The notes: generated by a model not told the origin, from the sequence alone. Shown: positions 25,447 to 34,349, counted from the first letter of the stretch. The stretch is 64,000 bases of DNA from Acidovorax sp. Leaf160 (GCF_001424265.1 NZ_LMOV01000006.1:1-64000); one strand, 5' to 3'. Numbers and translations are program-made.

Positions 25447-26784
25447 ATGTCGAAAATCACCGCCTTCTTCACCGAACTGATGCGGCGCTACCTGCCCGAT
25501 CCGTTCGTCTTCGCGATCCTGCTCACGCTGCTGACCATGGCGCTCGCCTTCGGTGTGGAAAGCCGCCCCATCGATGCCGTGGTGCAGGACTGGGGCAAGG
25601 GTTTCTGGAGCCTGCTGGCCTTCACCACGCAGATGGCCGTCATCCTGGTGATGGGCTACGTGCTGGCGGCCGCGCCCATCGTGGACCGGTCCCTCGACCG
25701 CATCGCGGCGCGGGTCAGCACGCCGCGCCAGGCCATCATCGTCGCGACGATCGTGGGCTGCGTGGGCAGCTACCTCAACTGGGGCTTCGGTCTCGTGATC
25801 GGCGGCATCATGGCGCGCAAGCTGGCGTTGAAAGTGAAGGGCGTGCACTACCCGCTCATCATCGCGGCGGCCTATACCGGCTTCACCATGTACAGCCTGG
25901 GCTTCTCGGCGACGATCCCCGTGCTCATCTCCACCAAGGGCCATGCCTTCGAGGGCACGATGGGGCTGATCCCGCTCACGCAGACGATCTTCTCCGCCCC
26001 CATTTTGCTGACCAGCCTGGCCGTGCTGATCGCGCTGCCGCTGCTGAACGCCACCATGCACCCCAAGGCCGGCGAGAAGGTCGTCGAGCTGGACCCGGCC
26101 ACCGTGGCCGATGCGAAGCCCGCCGCCAGCGCCGAAGGGTTGCTGGGCGACGAGAAGACGCTGGCTTGGCGCCTGAACAACAGCCGCGTGCTGAGCCTCT
26201 TGATCGGCCTGTGCGGCATGGCGTACGTGGCCATGCACTTCATGAAAGGCGGCAACCTCGACCTGAACATGATCAACTTCTTCATCCTGTTCCTTGGCGT
26301 GCTGCTGCTGGGCACGCCGATGAAGTACGTGGAGAAGGTCAACGAGGGCGTGAAGACCATCGGCGGGATCATCCTGCAGTTCCCGTTCTACGCCGGGATC
26401 ATGGCGATCATGCATGGCTCGGGGCTGGTGGAATCGATTGCCCATGTCTTCGTGAACATCTCCACCGCCGCCACGCTGCCGCTCTGGGGCCTGGTCAGCT
26501 CCTTCGTCATCAACTTCTTCGCGCCCTCGGGCGGCGGCCACTGGGTGCTGCAGGGCCCGTTCATGATCAACGCGGCCACCACGCTCGGCGCCTCGCAGGC
26601 GCAGACGGCCATGTCGGTGATGCTGGGCAACGGCTGGAACGATTTGGTGCAGCCGTTCTGGATCCTGCCGGCGCTGGCGCTGTCCAAGCTCAAGCTCAAG
26701 GACATCATGGGCTACACGGTGGTGTCGATGCTGCTGGTGGGCGCCATCTACGCCGTGACCATGCTGGTCTGGCCGCTTCTCTGA
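25447..26784 (+). CDS. AtoE-like short-chain fatty acid transporter
   Basis: A 445-aa inner-membrane transporter with about 11-12 helices that matches the AtoE/SCFA_trans family from its start (MSKITAFFTELMRRYLPDPFVFAILLTLLT, landmark) to the conserved FFAPSGGGHWVLQGPF motif. AtoE in E. coli carries acetoacetate and short-chain fatty acids. Here it probably imports a small organic acid that the neighbouring enzymes degrade. It lies 60 bp after the SDR gene in the same direction. Confidence 0.88.
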   Translation: MSKITAFFTELMRRYLPDPFVFAILLTLLTMALAFGVESRPIDAVVQDWGKGFWSLLAFTTQMAVILVMGYVLAAAPIVDRSLDRIAARVSTPRQAIIVATIVGCVGSYLNWGFGLVIGGIMARKLALKVKGVHYPLIIAAAYTGFTMYSLGFSATIPVLISTKGHAFEGTMGLIPLTQTIFSAPILLTSLAVLIALPLLNATMHPKAGEKVVELDPATVADAKPAASAEGLLGDEKTLAWRLNNSRVLSLLIGLCGMAYVAMHFMKGGNLDLNMINFFILFLGVLLLGTPMKYVEKVNEGVKTIGGIILQFPFYAGIMAIMHGSGLVESIAHVFVNISTAATLPLWGLVSSFVINFFAPSGGGHWVLQGPFMINAATTLGASQAQTAMSVMLGNGWNDLVQPFWILPALALSKLKLKDIMGYTVVSMLLVGAIYAVTMLVWPLL

Positions 26785-26844
26785 CCGCGTTCCCGTTTCC
26801 ATCCTCGCCTTCTTCACCACTTTCTCTTTTCCAAGGAGCAAACC

Positions 26845-27129
26845 ATGCTGTTCATGGCTGAAATGACCGTCCGCATCCCGTCCACGCTGGCCCCCGAAGT
26901 GGCCGACGAGATCAAGCGCAAGGAAAAGGAATATGCGCAGCAACTGCAGCGCAACGGCCAATGGCGCCACCTGTGGCGCGTCGTCGGCGAATACGCCAAC
27001 GTGAGCATCTTCGACGTGTCCGGCAACGACGAGCTGCACACCATCCTGAGCGGTCTGCCGCTGTTCCCGTACATGGAGATCAAGGTGACGCCGCTGGCCA
27101 ACCACCCGTCGTCCATCGTGCAGGAATGA
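26845..27129 (+). CDS. catC: Muconolactone delta-isomerase
   Basis: 94 aa, with the full family pattern: MLFMAEMTVRIPSTLAP start, KEYAQQLQRNGQWRHLWRVVG and the end LPLFPYMEIKVTPLANHPSS (landmarks). It converts muconolactone to beta-ketoadipate enol-lactone, the substrate of PcaD encoded upstream. Neither catA nor catB is in this window, so catechol ring cleavage must be encoded elsewhere. A good AAGGAG precedes the start. Confidence 0.95.
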   Translation: MLFMAEMTVRIPSTLAPEVADEIKRKEKEYAQQLQRNGQWRHLWRVVGEYANVSIFDVSGNDELHTILSGLPLFPYMEIKVTPLANHPSSIVQE

Positions 27130-27186
27130 GGCGGCGGCAGCGCCTCCACCTCATTCACCATCCATCAGAGACCTGAGGAGACAACC

Positions 27187-28173
27187 ATGACCATCGCCCA
27201 TTTCACATCCCGCCGCGGCCTGCTGGCCGCCGCTGCCGCCTGCGCCCTGTGGCCCGCGCTTGCAGCCGCCCAGGCTTTCCCCACCAAGCCGATCACCATC
27301 ATCGTGCCCTTCGCGGCCGGCGGCACCACCGACATCCTGGCGCGCATCATCGCCCAGGGCCTCACGGCCGAACTGGGCCAGTCGGTGGTGGTGGACAACC
27401 GTGCCGGCGCGGGCGGCAACATCGGCGGGCAGGCGGCGGCGCGCTCTGCGGCCGACGGCTATACGCTCTTCATGGGCACGGTGGGCACGCACGCCATCAA
27501 CGCGGCGCTCTACAAGAAGATGCCGTTCGATCCGGTCAAGGACTTCGCGCCGCTGACCCGCGTGGCCAACGTGCCCAACCTGCTCGTCGCCAACCCCGCT
27601 CAGCCCTTCAAGACGGTGCAGGAGCTGATCGCCTATGCCAAGGCCAACCCGGGCAAGATCAATTTCGGCTCCTCGGGCAGCGGCAGCTCCATCCACCTGT
27701 CGGGCGAGCTGTTCAAGAGCATGGCCAAGGTGGACATGCAGCATGTGCCCTACAAGGGCAGCGCGCCGGCCGTGACCGACCTGCTGGGCAACCAGATCGC
27801 GATCATGTTCGACAACATGCCCTCGGCCATCCAGCACGTGCGCTCGGGCAAGCTGCGCGCCATCGCCGTCACCACCGCCAAGCGCTCGCCCGAGCTGCCC
27901 GACGTGCCGACCATCGCCGAGGCCGGCGTGCCCGGCTACGAAGCCACCTCGTGGTTCGGCATGTTCGCGCCCGCCGCCACTCCGGCGCCTGTGGTCGGCC
28001 AATTGAACAAGGCCCTGGTGAAGGTGCTGGCACAGCCCGACATCAAGAAGAAGATCAATGAGCAGGGCGCCGAGACGGCCGGCGAAACGCCCGAGCAGTT
28101 CGCCGCGTTCATCCAGCAGGAATCGGTCAAGTGGGGCAAGGTGGTGCGGGAGTCCGGCGCCAGCGTGGACTGA
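27187..28173 (+). CDS. Bug/TctC-family periplasmic binding protein
   Basis: 328 aa. A signal peptide with twin-Arg-like RRGLLAAAAACALWPALAAA ends near residue 28. The mature protein begins FPTKPITIIVPFAAGGTTDILARI, the hallmark of Bug solute receptors. It binds a carboxylate in the periplasm. No TctA/TctB membrane genes lie nearby, as is common for the many orphan Bug proteins in Burkholderiales. It is the last gene of the pca operon and may deliver or sense an aromatic acid or lactone. Confidence 0.92.
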   Translation: MTIAHFTSRRGLLAAAAACALWPALAAAQAFPTKPITIIVPFAAGGTTDILARIIAQGLTAELGQSVVVDNRAGAGGNIGGQAAARSAADGYTLFMGTVGTHAINAALYKKMPFDPVKDFAPLTRVANVPNLLVANPAQPFKTVQELIAYAKANPGKINFGSSGSGSSIHLSGELFKSMAKVDMQHVPYKGSAPAVTDLLGNQIAIMFDNMPSAIQHVRSGKLRAIAVTTAKRSPELPDVPTIAEAGVPGYEATSWFGMFAPAATPAPVVGQLNKALVKVLAQPDIKKKINEQGAETAGETPEQFAAFIQQESVKWGKVVRESGASVD

Positions 28174-28256
28174 GCGGCTGGGGCTTGCGGATCGCGGATC
28201 GCGGATCGCGCGCCGGCGCGCCTGCCCTGGCCGGGCCTTTCGCCCGCCCCGCTCCA

Positions 28257-28316
28257 AGCAACAAGCCCCGCGGCACCGAGCGCTCTGCTCGCGTTGCCGC
28301 GGGGCTTGTTGCTTTT
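28257..28316 (+). terminator. Strong hairpin terminator after the pca operon
   Basis: Two perfect 19-bp arms (28257-28275 and 28295-28313) with a 19-nt loop are followed by TTTT at 28313-28316. It lies between the rightward Bug gene and the leftward small secreted protein gene, and could serve both. A short direct repeat of CGCGGAT (three copies) lies just before it around 28191-28211. Confidence 0.85.
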
Positions 28317-28353
28317 CAGGGCAGGGGCCCGGCTGGGCGCCCTGTACCGTCAA

Positions 28354-28761
28354 TCAATACTTGGTGGCCTTGATGTCGGCCTTGGCCTTCTCGTGGTCAG
28401 CCTTCGCCTGCTTTTCGCAAGCATTCTTGGCATCGCCGGACTGGTCGTCGCACTTTTCCTTGGCGACGTCGTACATGCCTTCTGCACGCACTTCGGCCAC
28501 CTTGCGGGCGTGGGATGCGCTGGGCTTGTACTGCTGTTCCAGTTCGGCCTTGGCCAGCTTTTCCTTGGCTTCGGCCTGCTTTTCGCACACGTCCTTGGCG
28601 TTGTCCTTTAGGGTGTCGCACTGCGCCTTGTCCGACTTGTAGGTCGCTTCGATCTGGGCCTTGGAGGCCTTGTGCTGATCGCCCGTCATGCCTTGGGCCT
28701 GGGCGCCGGCACCCAGGAGAAAGCTGGAAGCGAAGAGGGCTGCGATGACTTGGGTCTTCAT
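28354..28761 (-). CDS. Small secreted protein with duplicated Cys-x10-Cys unit
   Basis: 135 aa, with a signal peptide (VIAALFASSFLLGAGAQA, cleaved near residue 22). The mature part is Lys/Ala/Glu-rich and helical. Two similar units contain C48...C59 and C104...C115, each C-x10-C followed by EKQA. The units run about 37-74 and 96-130, which points to internal duplication with one disulfide each. No family with known function is recognised. The ATG at 28761 is chosen over the longer frame because it starts the signal peptide. Confidence 0.8.
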   Translation of the reverse strand: MKTQVIAALFASSFLLGAGAQAQGMTGDQHKASKAQIEATYKSDKAQCDTLKDNAKDVCEKQAEAKEKLAKAELEQQYKPSASHARKVAEVRAEGMYDVAKEKCDDQSGDAKNACEKQAKADHEKAKADIKATKY

Positions 28762-28879
28762 GGGAACGTCCTTGGATGAAATGGAGACAGTGCACTGTCG
28801 CTTTCCCCGCACCGTGGCACTGTAGGCGGGCGGCAGACATGGCTGTCGGCCGCAGCCTGCGAAATGCCCAAGTGCTTCT

Positions 28880-29289
28880 GCAGCCCTTCGCGTCGCCGCT
28901 CTCTATGGCTTCGCGAACCGATAGCGCCTGCACGGCTTGCCCTCGGCGCGGTTCGCACCACACGATATCGAAGCCGACACCCAGGGCGATCTGGCCCTCG
29001 TGGAACGCCGTATCGCCCGCACCGAGGACGACAGGGCGGGCAGCGGGCGCGAAGCAGGCTACGAAGCGCTCGGCGTCGCAGTGCGGAGCGGTGCACTGCG
29101 GCGCCTGGCGCAGAAGCGCACCGCCGACGGTCAGAAGCCGTGTGCGCTCCACACAGCGCCGCCGGGCGCAGGGTTCGAGCAGCTCGGGCAGCCTGTGCGC
29201 GCCACGGTCACCAGCCAGGCGGGAGTGCCAGCCTGCAGCCATTCGTTCGCCGTGCGGAGTACCAGGCTGTCGAGATCAGTGGACTCCAC
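28880..29289 (-). pseudogene. Decayed XdhC-family Mo-enzyme maturation gene
   Basis: Immediately after the stop of the molybdopterin subunit a GTG (29289-29287) opens VESTDLDSLVLRTANEWL and then AWLVTVARTG, a clear XdhC/CoxI N-terminus. The frame ends at a TGA (29133-29131) after 52 codons. A neighbouring frame then holds the middle of the same family: AERFVACFAPAARPVVLGAG, then VGFDIVWCEPR, which is the Rossmann-type nucleotide-binding segment. After about 28880 nothing recognisable remains. XdhC inserts sulfurated Mo cofactor into xanthine-dehydrogenase-family enzymes. Frameshift(s) and loss of the C-terminus make this copy non-functional unless there is a sequencing error. Confidence 0.75.
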
Positions 29290-29291
29290 CG

Positions 29292-31583
29292 TCAGCCGTG
29301 GAGTACGGCGCGCACGGCTTCCGGTGTGAACGGGGCCTGGTAGAAGCGCCGACCTGTGGCGTCAAACAGCGCGTTGGCCAGCGCAGCGGGGCCCGGCACC
29401 GACGCGGATTCGCCGGCACCCATGGGCGGCTCGTCCTGGCGCGGCATCAGCACGACTTCGATGGGCGGTACGTCGCGAAAGCCGAGGATGGGATAGCCGC
29501 CCCATTCGCGGCTGGCCACACCTTGGTCGTCGAAGGCGACGCGTTCCAGCAGGCTGCGGCTCAGGGTCTGGATGACGTTGCCGTGGATCTGGTGGCGCAC
29601 GCCGTCGGGGTTGACCATCATGCCCGTGTCCTGGCCGACGACGATGCGCCCCACGGCGATGCGGCCGCTCGCCGGATCGACCTCGATATCGACGACCCAC
29701 GCGGCCCAGGCCGCGCCGAAGCCGGGAAAGCGGCTGTGCACATAGCGCGCATAGGCCACGCCGCGCCCGTGCAGCAGGCCATGGGCGCCGGGCCGGCCCC
29801 GGCTGCCCGGCTGCCCGCGCTGCCAGCCGGCATGGCGGGCCGTGGCGTCGATCAGCGCGATGGCGCGCGGGTCGTCCAGGTGGCGGATGCGGTAGTCCAC
29901 CGGGTCGGCACCGGCCGCCTGAGCCAGCTCGTCAATCATGCAATCGTGGGCGAAGGAATTGGGCAGGGCGGACACGCCGCGCAGCCACGAGGAGCGCACC
30001 AGCGGCGCCATGTCGTGGCAGGCGATGCGGCGGCGCGCGTAGCGGTAGGGTGGCACGGCGGTGCGGTCGCCCATCTCCAGCGTGCGCGGTTGGCCCGGCA
30101 CGCGGCCGGTGAGCAGCAGGGCCAGCAGGGGCGCGTCGTTGGAGGGATAGCGCACGGCGAAGTCATAGGCCTGCAGGCTGCCATCGTGGCCGATGGCCGC
30201 GCGCACGTCCATCAGCTGGCCCGTGCCCTTGGGCTCCCACTGGTGTTCCTGCTCGCGCGTGAGCTGCACGCGCACCGGCGCGCCCACGGCCATGGCGAGC
30301 AGGGCGGCGTCGGCGCACACGTCGTCGGCGCAGTTGCGGCCGTAGCAACCCGCGGCCTCCAGGCGCACGATGTCGATACAGTCCTCGCCCAGCCGCAGCA
30401 GCCGGTCCAGGTCGGTGCGCAGCATGTGCGGGTTCTGCGTGCCGGACCACACGGTGAGCCGCACGCCATCAAAGTCGGCCACCGCGCAGGAGGGGCCGAT
30501 GGAGGCATGCATCTGGTAGGGCCAGACGTAGCTGCGCTGCAGCACCACGGCGGTGTGGGCGCCAGCGAAGGCGGCGTCCACGTCGCCCTCGTCCACCAGC
30601 GCGCGGCGCCGCGCGGGGTTCGCGCGGATCGCGCCGGCCACGTCGCGCAGATCGGGCGCGGGCGGTACGGGCCGCCATTGCACGCGTAGCGCGCGCAGGG
30701 CGGCGATGGCCTGTTCTTCGCGGTCGGCCACCACGCCGACGAAGTCGCCCTCGGTGACCACCTGCACGTTGCCCGGCAGGTGGGCAACGGAGGCATGGTC
30801 CACCGCGACGAGGCAGTGGCCGATGAAATCGCCGCCGTCGCGGCCCGGGTGCGGCGGGCGCACGACGCGGCCGTGGCGCATGCCGGGCACGCGGACGTCA
30901 TGCACGAAGCTCAGCTCGCCGGTGGCCTTGGCGGGAATGTCCACGCGCGCAGCCCCCCGGCCCACCAGCCGGTATTCGCTCGCGGGCTTGAGCTTCACCG
31001 GCTGCTCGGGCGGCGCCAGCGGCAGGTGCAGGCGCTGTCCCTGGAGCCCCTGCAATAGTTGGCCGTAAGGGAGCGTGCGCGCATCGCTGCCATCCGTGAA
31101 ACGCACGAGGCCATCGCGTGCGTGCAGGCTCCCGGCATCCACGCCCCATTGCGCGGCGGCGAGCGCCAGCAGCTGCTCGCGTGCCTGGGCGGCCGCGCGG
31201 CGCAGCGGCACGGCGGAAATCTGGATGCTCGCGCTGGCGATGGTCGGCCCCTGGTTGGGCGATGCGGCCGTGTGGCCCAGCACCATCTCTAGGCGGGCGA
31301 GAGGCACTTCCAGTTCTTCCGCCACGATCTGCGCGAGCGCGGTGCGGATGCCCGTGCCCAGGTCCACGTGGCCGTTGAAGGCCAGGGCGCGCCAGCCCGC
31401 TTCCGCGTCCGGGTCTGCCAGCACGGCCACAAAGATCTCCGGCGTGGCCTGGACGTAGTCGGTGCCCGAGCCCGGCTGCCCCGGTGCCGGTTTCGGAGGC
31501 GCCACGGGCTGGCGCACGACCAGCAGGGTGTCGGGGCGATCCAGCAGCGGGGCGTGCAGGTCGTGGGGCTGGAGCAGGGTCAT
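29292..31583 (-). CDS. Molybdopterin-binding large subunit, IorB/NicB-like (probable nicotinate hydroxylase)
   Basis: 763 aa, xanthine-dehydrogenase-superfamily Mo subunit of the single-chain IorB/NicB type. It has GHVDLGTGIRTALAQIVAEEL near residue 69, a repeat of the aldehyde-dehydrogenase domain from about 205 (SEYRLVGRGAARVDIPAKATG), GCYGRNCADDVCADAALLA in the Mo pocket, and the catalytic-glutamate motif PMGAGESASVPGP near the C-terminus. It should hydroxylate nicotinate to 6-hydroxynicotinate together with the 2Fe-2S protein NicA (36640-37191) and a cytochrome. There is no signal peptide and no haem motif. It lies 55 bp downstream of nicF in the left nic arm. Confidence 0.82.
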   Translation of the reverse strand: MTLLQPHDLHAPLLDRPDTLLVVRQPVAPPKPAPGQPGSGTDYVQATPEIFVAVLADPDAEAGWRALAFNGHVDLGTGIRTALAQIVAEELEVPLARLEMVLGHTAASPNQGPTIASASIQISAVPLRRAAAQAREQLLALAAAQWGVDAGSLHARDGLVRFTDGSDARTLPYGQLLQGLQGQRLHLPLAPPEQPVKLKPASEYRLVGRGAARVDIPAKATGELSFVHDVRVPGMRHGRVVRPPHPGRDGGDFIGHCLVAVDHASVAHLPGNVQVVTEGDFVGVVADREEQAIAALRALRVQWRPVPPAPDLRDVAGAIRANPARRRALVDEGDVDAAFAGAHTAVVLQRSYVWPYQMHASIGPSCAVADFDGVRLTVWSGTQNPHMLRTDLDRLLRLGEDCIDIVRLEAAGCYGRNCADDVCADAALLAMAVGAPVRVQLTREQEHQWEPKGTGQLMDVRAAIGHDGSLQAYDFAVRYPSNDAPLLALLLTGRVPGQPRTLEMGDRTAVPPYRYARRRIACHDMAPLVRSSWLRGVSALPNSFAHDCMIDELAQAAGADPVDYRIRHLDDPRAIALIDATARHAGWQRGQPGSRGRPGAHGLLHGRGVAYARYVHSRFPGFGAAWAAWVVDIEVDPASGRIAVGRIVVGQDTGMMVNPDGVRHQIHGNVIQTLSRSLLERVAFDDQGVASREWGGYPILGFRDVPPIEVVLMPRQDEPPMGAGESASVPGPAALANALFDATGRRFYQAPFTPEAVRAVLHG

Positions 31584-31638
31584 GGAGCGGCGTTCCTCAC
31601 TGGCACGCGATCATGCATGCCCGGCATGGCGGAAAGTG

Positions 31639-32361
31639 TCAGCGCGCGAGCGCGTCGGTGGCGGCCAGGGCCTGGTCGAGGGGCATCACGGCCGCGTACT
31701 TCTGCGCCATGTCGAACAGGTTGGCCTCGTGCGGGCCCAGGGCGCGGTCGCCGCAGCAGTCGGCCACCACCAGCGGGCGGAAGCCCGACTGCATGGCATC
31801 GACCACGCTGGCGCGCACGCAGCCGCTGGTCACGCAACCGGCCACCAGCAGCGTCTGCACGCCGCGCTGGGCCAGCCAGGGCGAGAGCATGGTGCCGAAG
31901 AAAGCCGAAGGCGTGCTCTTGCGCACCACGTATTCGCCCGGGGCAGGGGCCAGCTCGGGAACGATGGCGCTGGCGGGGCTGTCCTCCTTCAGCGTCAGCA
32001 TGCCGGGCACCTTCAGGCAGAAGATGTTGCTGTCCGCGTCGTCGTCGGAGAAAACGATGCGGCTGTGCGCCACGGGCCAGCCGTGCTCGCGCGCATGGGC
32101 CAGCAGGCCGCGCGTGCGGGCGATCGCCTCGGGAATGTTGCCGCCGCCGAACACGGCCGGGTCGGCGAAGCCGTTGACGAAGTCGATGATCAGCAGCCCG
32201 AAGGGCGCCTTGAGCGGCAGCGGCGTGCCGAAGCCCTGGCGGGCGTAGGCGGAGATATCGCCCTGCACGGCCCCGGCGGGGATGTGCTGGGCTCCGGCGG
32301 TGGTGCTGGTGGTGCTGGTGGTGCTGGTGGTGCTGGTGGTGCTGGTGGTGGGATTCGTCAT
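31639..32361 (-). CDS. nicF: Maleamate amidohydrolase
   Basis: 240 aa, isochorismatase-like hydrolase. The catalytic triad can be placed as Asp60 (LLIIDFVNGF), Lys148 (VVRKSTPSAF) and Cys181 (GCVTSGCVRAS). It converts maleamate to maleate and ammonia in the lower nicotinate pathway. Its ATG overlaps the nicX stop (ATGA), so translation is coupled. The N-terminus carries five TTS triplets encoded by a 9-bp tandem repeat, which is unusual for the family. Confidence 0.92.
   Translation of the reverse strand: MTNPTTSTTSTTSTTSTTSTTAGAQHIPAGAVQGDISAYARQGFGTPLPLKAPFGLLIIDFVNGFADPAVFGGGNIPEAIARTRGLLAHAREHGWPVAHSRIVFSDDDADSNIFCLKVPGMLTLKEDSPASAIVPELAPAPGEYVVRKSTPSAFFGTMLSPWLAQRGVQTLLVAGCVTSGCVRASVVDAMQSGFRPLVVADCCGDRALGPHEANLFDMAQKYAAVMPLDQALAATDALAR
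32300..32350. repeat. 9-bp tandem repeat inside nicF
   Basis: The unit GGTGCTGGT is repeated head-to-tail about five times, encoding Thr-Thr-Ser repeats at residues 5-21 of NicF on the minus strand. Because the unit is a multiple of three, copy-number change would alter the tail length but not the frame. Confidence 0.85.
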
Positions 32362-33443
32362 GCGGTGTCCTTGCCTTGCGGCGATCTTTTGGCGGCGCGC
32401 GCCAGCCCTGCTTCGTCCTGCACCACGCCTTCGATCAACACGGGTGTGCCGTCCAGCGCCACCGTGCAGTGGCGCATGGGAATGTCGATGTGGCAGGCGG
32501 TGGTGCGGCTGCCGCCGGCCTCGTTGTTGGGCCCCATGGACCAGAGGAAGTTGCCCTCGAAGGCGCGCGCGTCCATGCCGATGTGGGTTTCCTTGTTGTA
32601 GTGCGCCAGCATCGACCAGTGGGCGCGCGGCTGCAGGCCCCATCCCACGTGCGAGACGGCATAGGCCTCCGGGTCCTCGTAGGAGGCCATGTACTCCTTG
32701 AGAATCTCGGCCTGCAGGCCGCCGCTGATGCGCGTCACGTAGCCCCGCTCGATCGTGAGCTCGATGGGATCGGTCACGTAGTCCTTCATGGGCAGCAGGA
32801 TGTCGCCGCGGTCCAGCACCACGCGGCCGTAACTTCCGCCTTCATCGGGCCAGGTCAGCACGAAGCCGCTCGGCCAGTGGTCCCAACGGCCAGGCTCGTC
32901 CACGAAGCCGTATTCGCAGATGGCGGGGAACTCGCCCAAGGCACAGCGCAGGTCGGTGCCGGCTGCGGAGGTGATGTGCATCTGCTTGGCCGCCTCGATG
33001 CGCTTCGATGCGGCCCGCACGCGCGCGCGGTCGGCCTCGGTGGGCACCAGGCGGCACAGCACCTCGGGCGGCTCCACGGCCAGCAGGATCTTGGTGCCGG
33101 TCTGCAGGATCTCGTGCTGTTCGGGCGAGAACAGCAGGGTCATGAGATCGAGCACCAGGTCGCTGGCCTTGAGCGCGGCGATGGCGGCGGGGTTGCCGGT
33201 CAACGGCGTGGTGCCCAGGTAGGCCAGGGAATCGCGGCTGAGCGATTTCTCGGCGTTGACGGGCGGAAGGTCCAGCCGGTTGACGCGCGCGCCCAAGTCG
33301 CTGGAAGCCGCGATCGCGCAGCGCAGCGTCTGCGGATGCGTGTCGGCACCGGTGAGCACGGTGACCGTCTGGCCCGGCTCGAGCCGGGACAGCGTGAGCA
33401 CCTGCTTCCAGGCGTGGATCAGATCGTTGTCGCTGACGGACAT
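32358..33443 (-). CDS. nicX: 2,5-dihydroxypyridine 5,6-dioxygenase
   Basis: 361 aa, an extradiol-type Fe(II) dioxygenase with an aminopeptidase-like fold. The metal ligands are His265 (SHVGWGL), His318 and Asp320 (CHIDIPM), at the same positions as I recall for the Pseudomonas putida enzyme. It opens the ring of 2,5-dihydroxypyridine to N-formylmaleamate. It lies between nicD and nicF in one leftward operon. Confidence 0.95.
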   Translation of the reverse strand: MSVSDNDLIHAWKQVLTLSRLEPGQTVTVLTGADTHPQTLRCAIAASSDLGARVNRLDLPPVNAEKSLSRDSLAYLGTTPLTGNPAAIAALKASDLVLDLMTLLFSPEQHEILQTGTKILLAVEPPEVLCRLVPTEADRARVRAASKRIEAAKQMHITSAAGTDLRCALGEFPAICEYGFVDEPGRWDHWPSGFVLTWPDEGGSYGRVVLDRGDILLPMKDYVTDPIELTIERGYVTRISGGLQAEILKEYMASYEDPEAYAVSHVGWGLQPRAHWSMLAHYNKETHIGMDARAFEGNFLWSMGPNNEAGGSRTTACHIDIPMRHCTVALDGTPVLIEGVVQDEAGLARAAKRSPQGKDTA

Positions 33444-33493
33444 GCGGGGCTCCTTGGCGGTGTGGTGGCGGGGAAGTGGCGGCAGGCGGGCAT

Positions 33494-34339
33494 TCAGTCG
33501 ACCTTGGCGCCGAGGAAGTCACCGAGCGCTTCGTAGAACCCGGCCTCGTTGTCCCAGGGGATCATGTGACCGGCGCCGGGCACGCGCACGTGCTGTGTCT
33601 GGGGCGCGAGGCCCTGCCACTCGGCCACGTCCGCGTCGCGCACCACGTCCCCGCGCTCGGCGGTGACGAGCAGCAGCGGCTGTGCGATGTGCGGCAGGTC
33701 GGCGTGGATGTCGTCGCGGCCGAAATCCTCGAAGCTCTGCACGATGGCAGGTTCATGGCAGGTGTGCAGCCATTGCGCGCGCAGCTGGCGCTGCTCCTCC
33801 GTCCAGGTGGGGCAGAAGGCGCGCATGGCCTCGGCATCCATGCCCTGCGTGGCCTGGCGGATCGAATCCACGTACCAGGGCAGGGCGGCGGGGTAGGCGC
33901 GGCGACCGGGGCCGGAGACGGGTGGATCCAAGACGACCAGGCGCGTGAGCCCGGCCGGCTGGCCACGGGCCGCCCGCACGGCGATGCGCCCGCCCATGGA
34001 GTGGCCGATCAGGGCCCAGCGCTGCAGCCCGAGGGCCTGCGCCAGCGCGACCACGTCGGCGGCCTGGGCGTCGAGCCCATAGTTCAGCCCGGGGCCGGAC
34101 GACGACAGCCCGCGGCCCCGCACGTCCAGCACGTAGGTGTCGAACTGGCGGCCCAGGTGCTCCGCGACGAAGCCCCAGGTCACGGCCGGGCTGGTGATGC
34201 CGGGGATCAGGATGACGGCATCGCGCCCTGCGCGCTCGCCTTCGGCGCCGCCGTAGCGAAGGTAGTGCTGGCGGATGCCGTTGGCATGGACGTGGCCGCC
34301 GTAGCGGAAGTTGCTCGGGGTGCTGGCGTGGTCGCTCAT
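33494..34339 (-). CDS. nicD: N-formylmaleamate deformylase
   Basis: A 281-aa alpha/beta hydrolase with nucleophile Ser114 in GHSMGG and a base in GAGHMIPWD near residue 260. The start MSDHASTPSNFRYGGHVHANGIRQHY resembles NicD (landmark). It removes formate from N-formylmaleamate to give maleamate. It lies 50 bp upstream of nicX and 10 bp downstream of nicE. Confidence 0.93.
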   Translation of the reverse strand: MSDHASTPSNFRYGGHVHANGIRQHYLRYGGAEGERAGRDAVILIPGITSPAVTWGFVAEHLGRQFDTYVLDVRGRGLSSSGPGLNYGLDAQAADVVALAQALGLQRWALIGHSMGGRIAVRAARGQPAGLTRLVVLDPPVSGPGRRAYPAALPWYVDSIRQATQGMDAEAMRAFCPTWTEEQRQLRAQWLHTCHEPAIVQSFEDFGRDDIHADLPHIAQPLLLVTAERGDVVRDADVAEWQGLAPQTQHVRVPGAGHMIPWDNEAGFYEALGDFLGAKVD

Positions 34340-34349
34340 GCAATGCTCC

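Noticed and set aside
28937-29329. Plus-strand frame opposite the xdhC remnant
   Set aside because: No recognisable protein. The minus strand explains the sequence better as a decayed XdhC gene in two frames.
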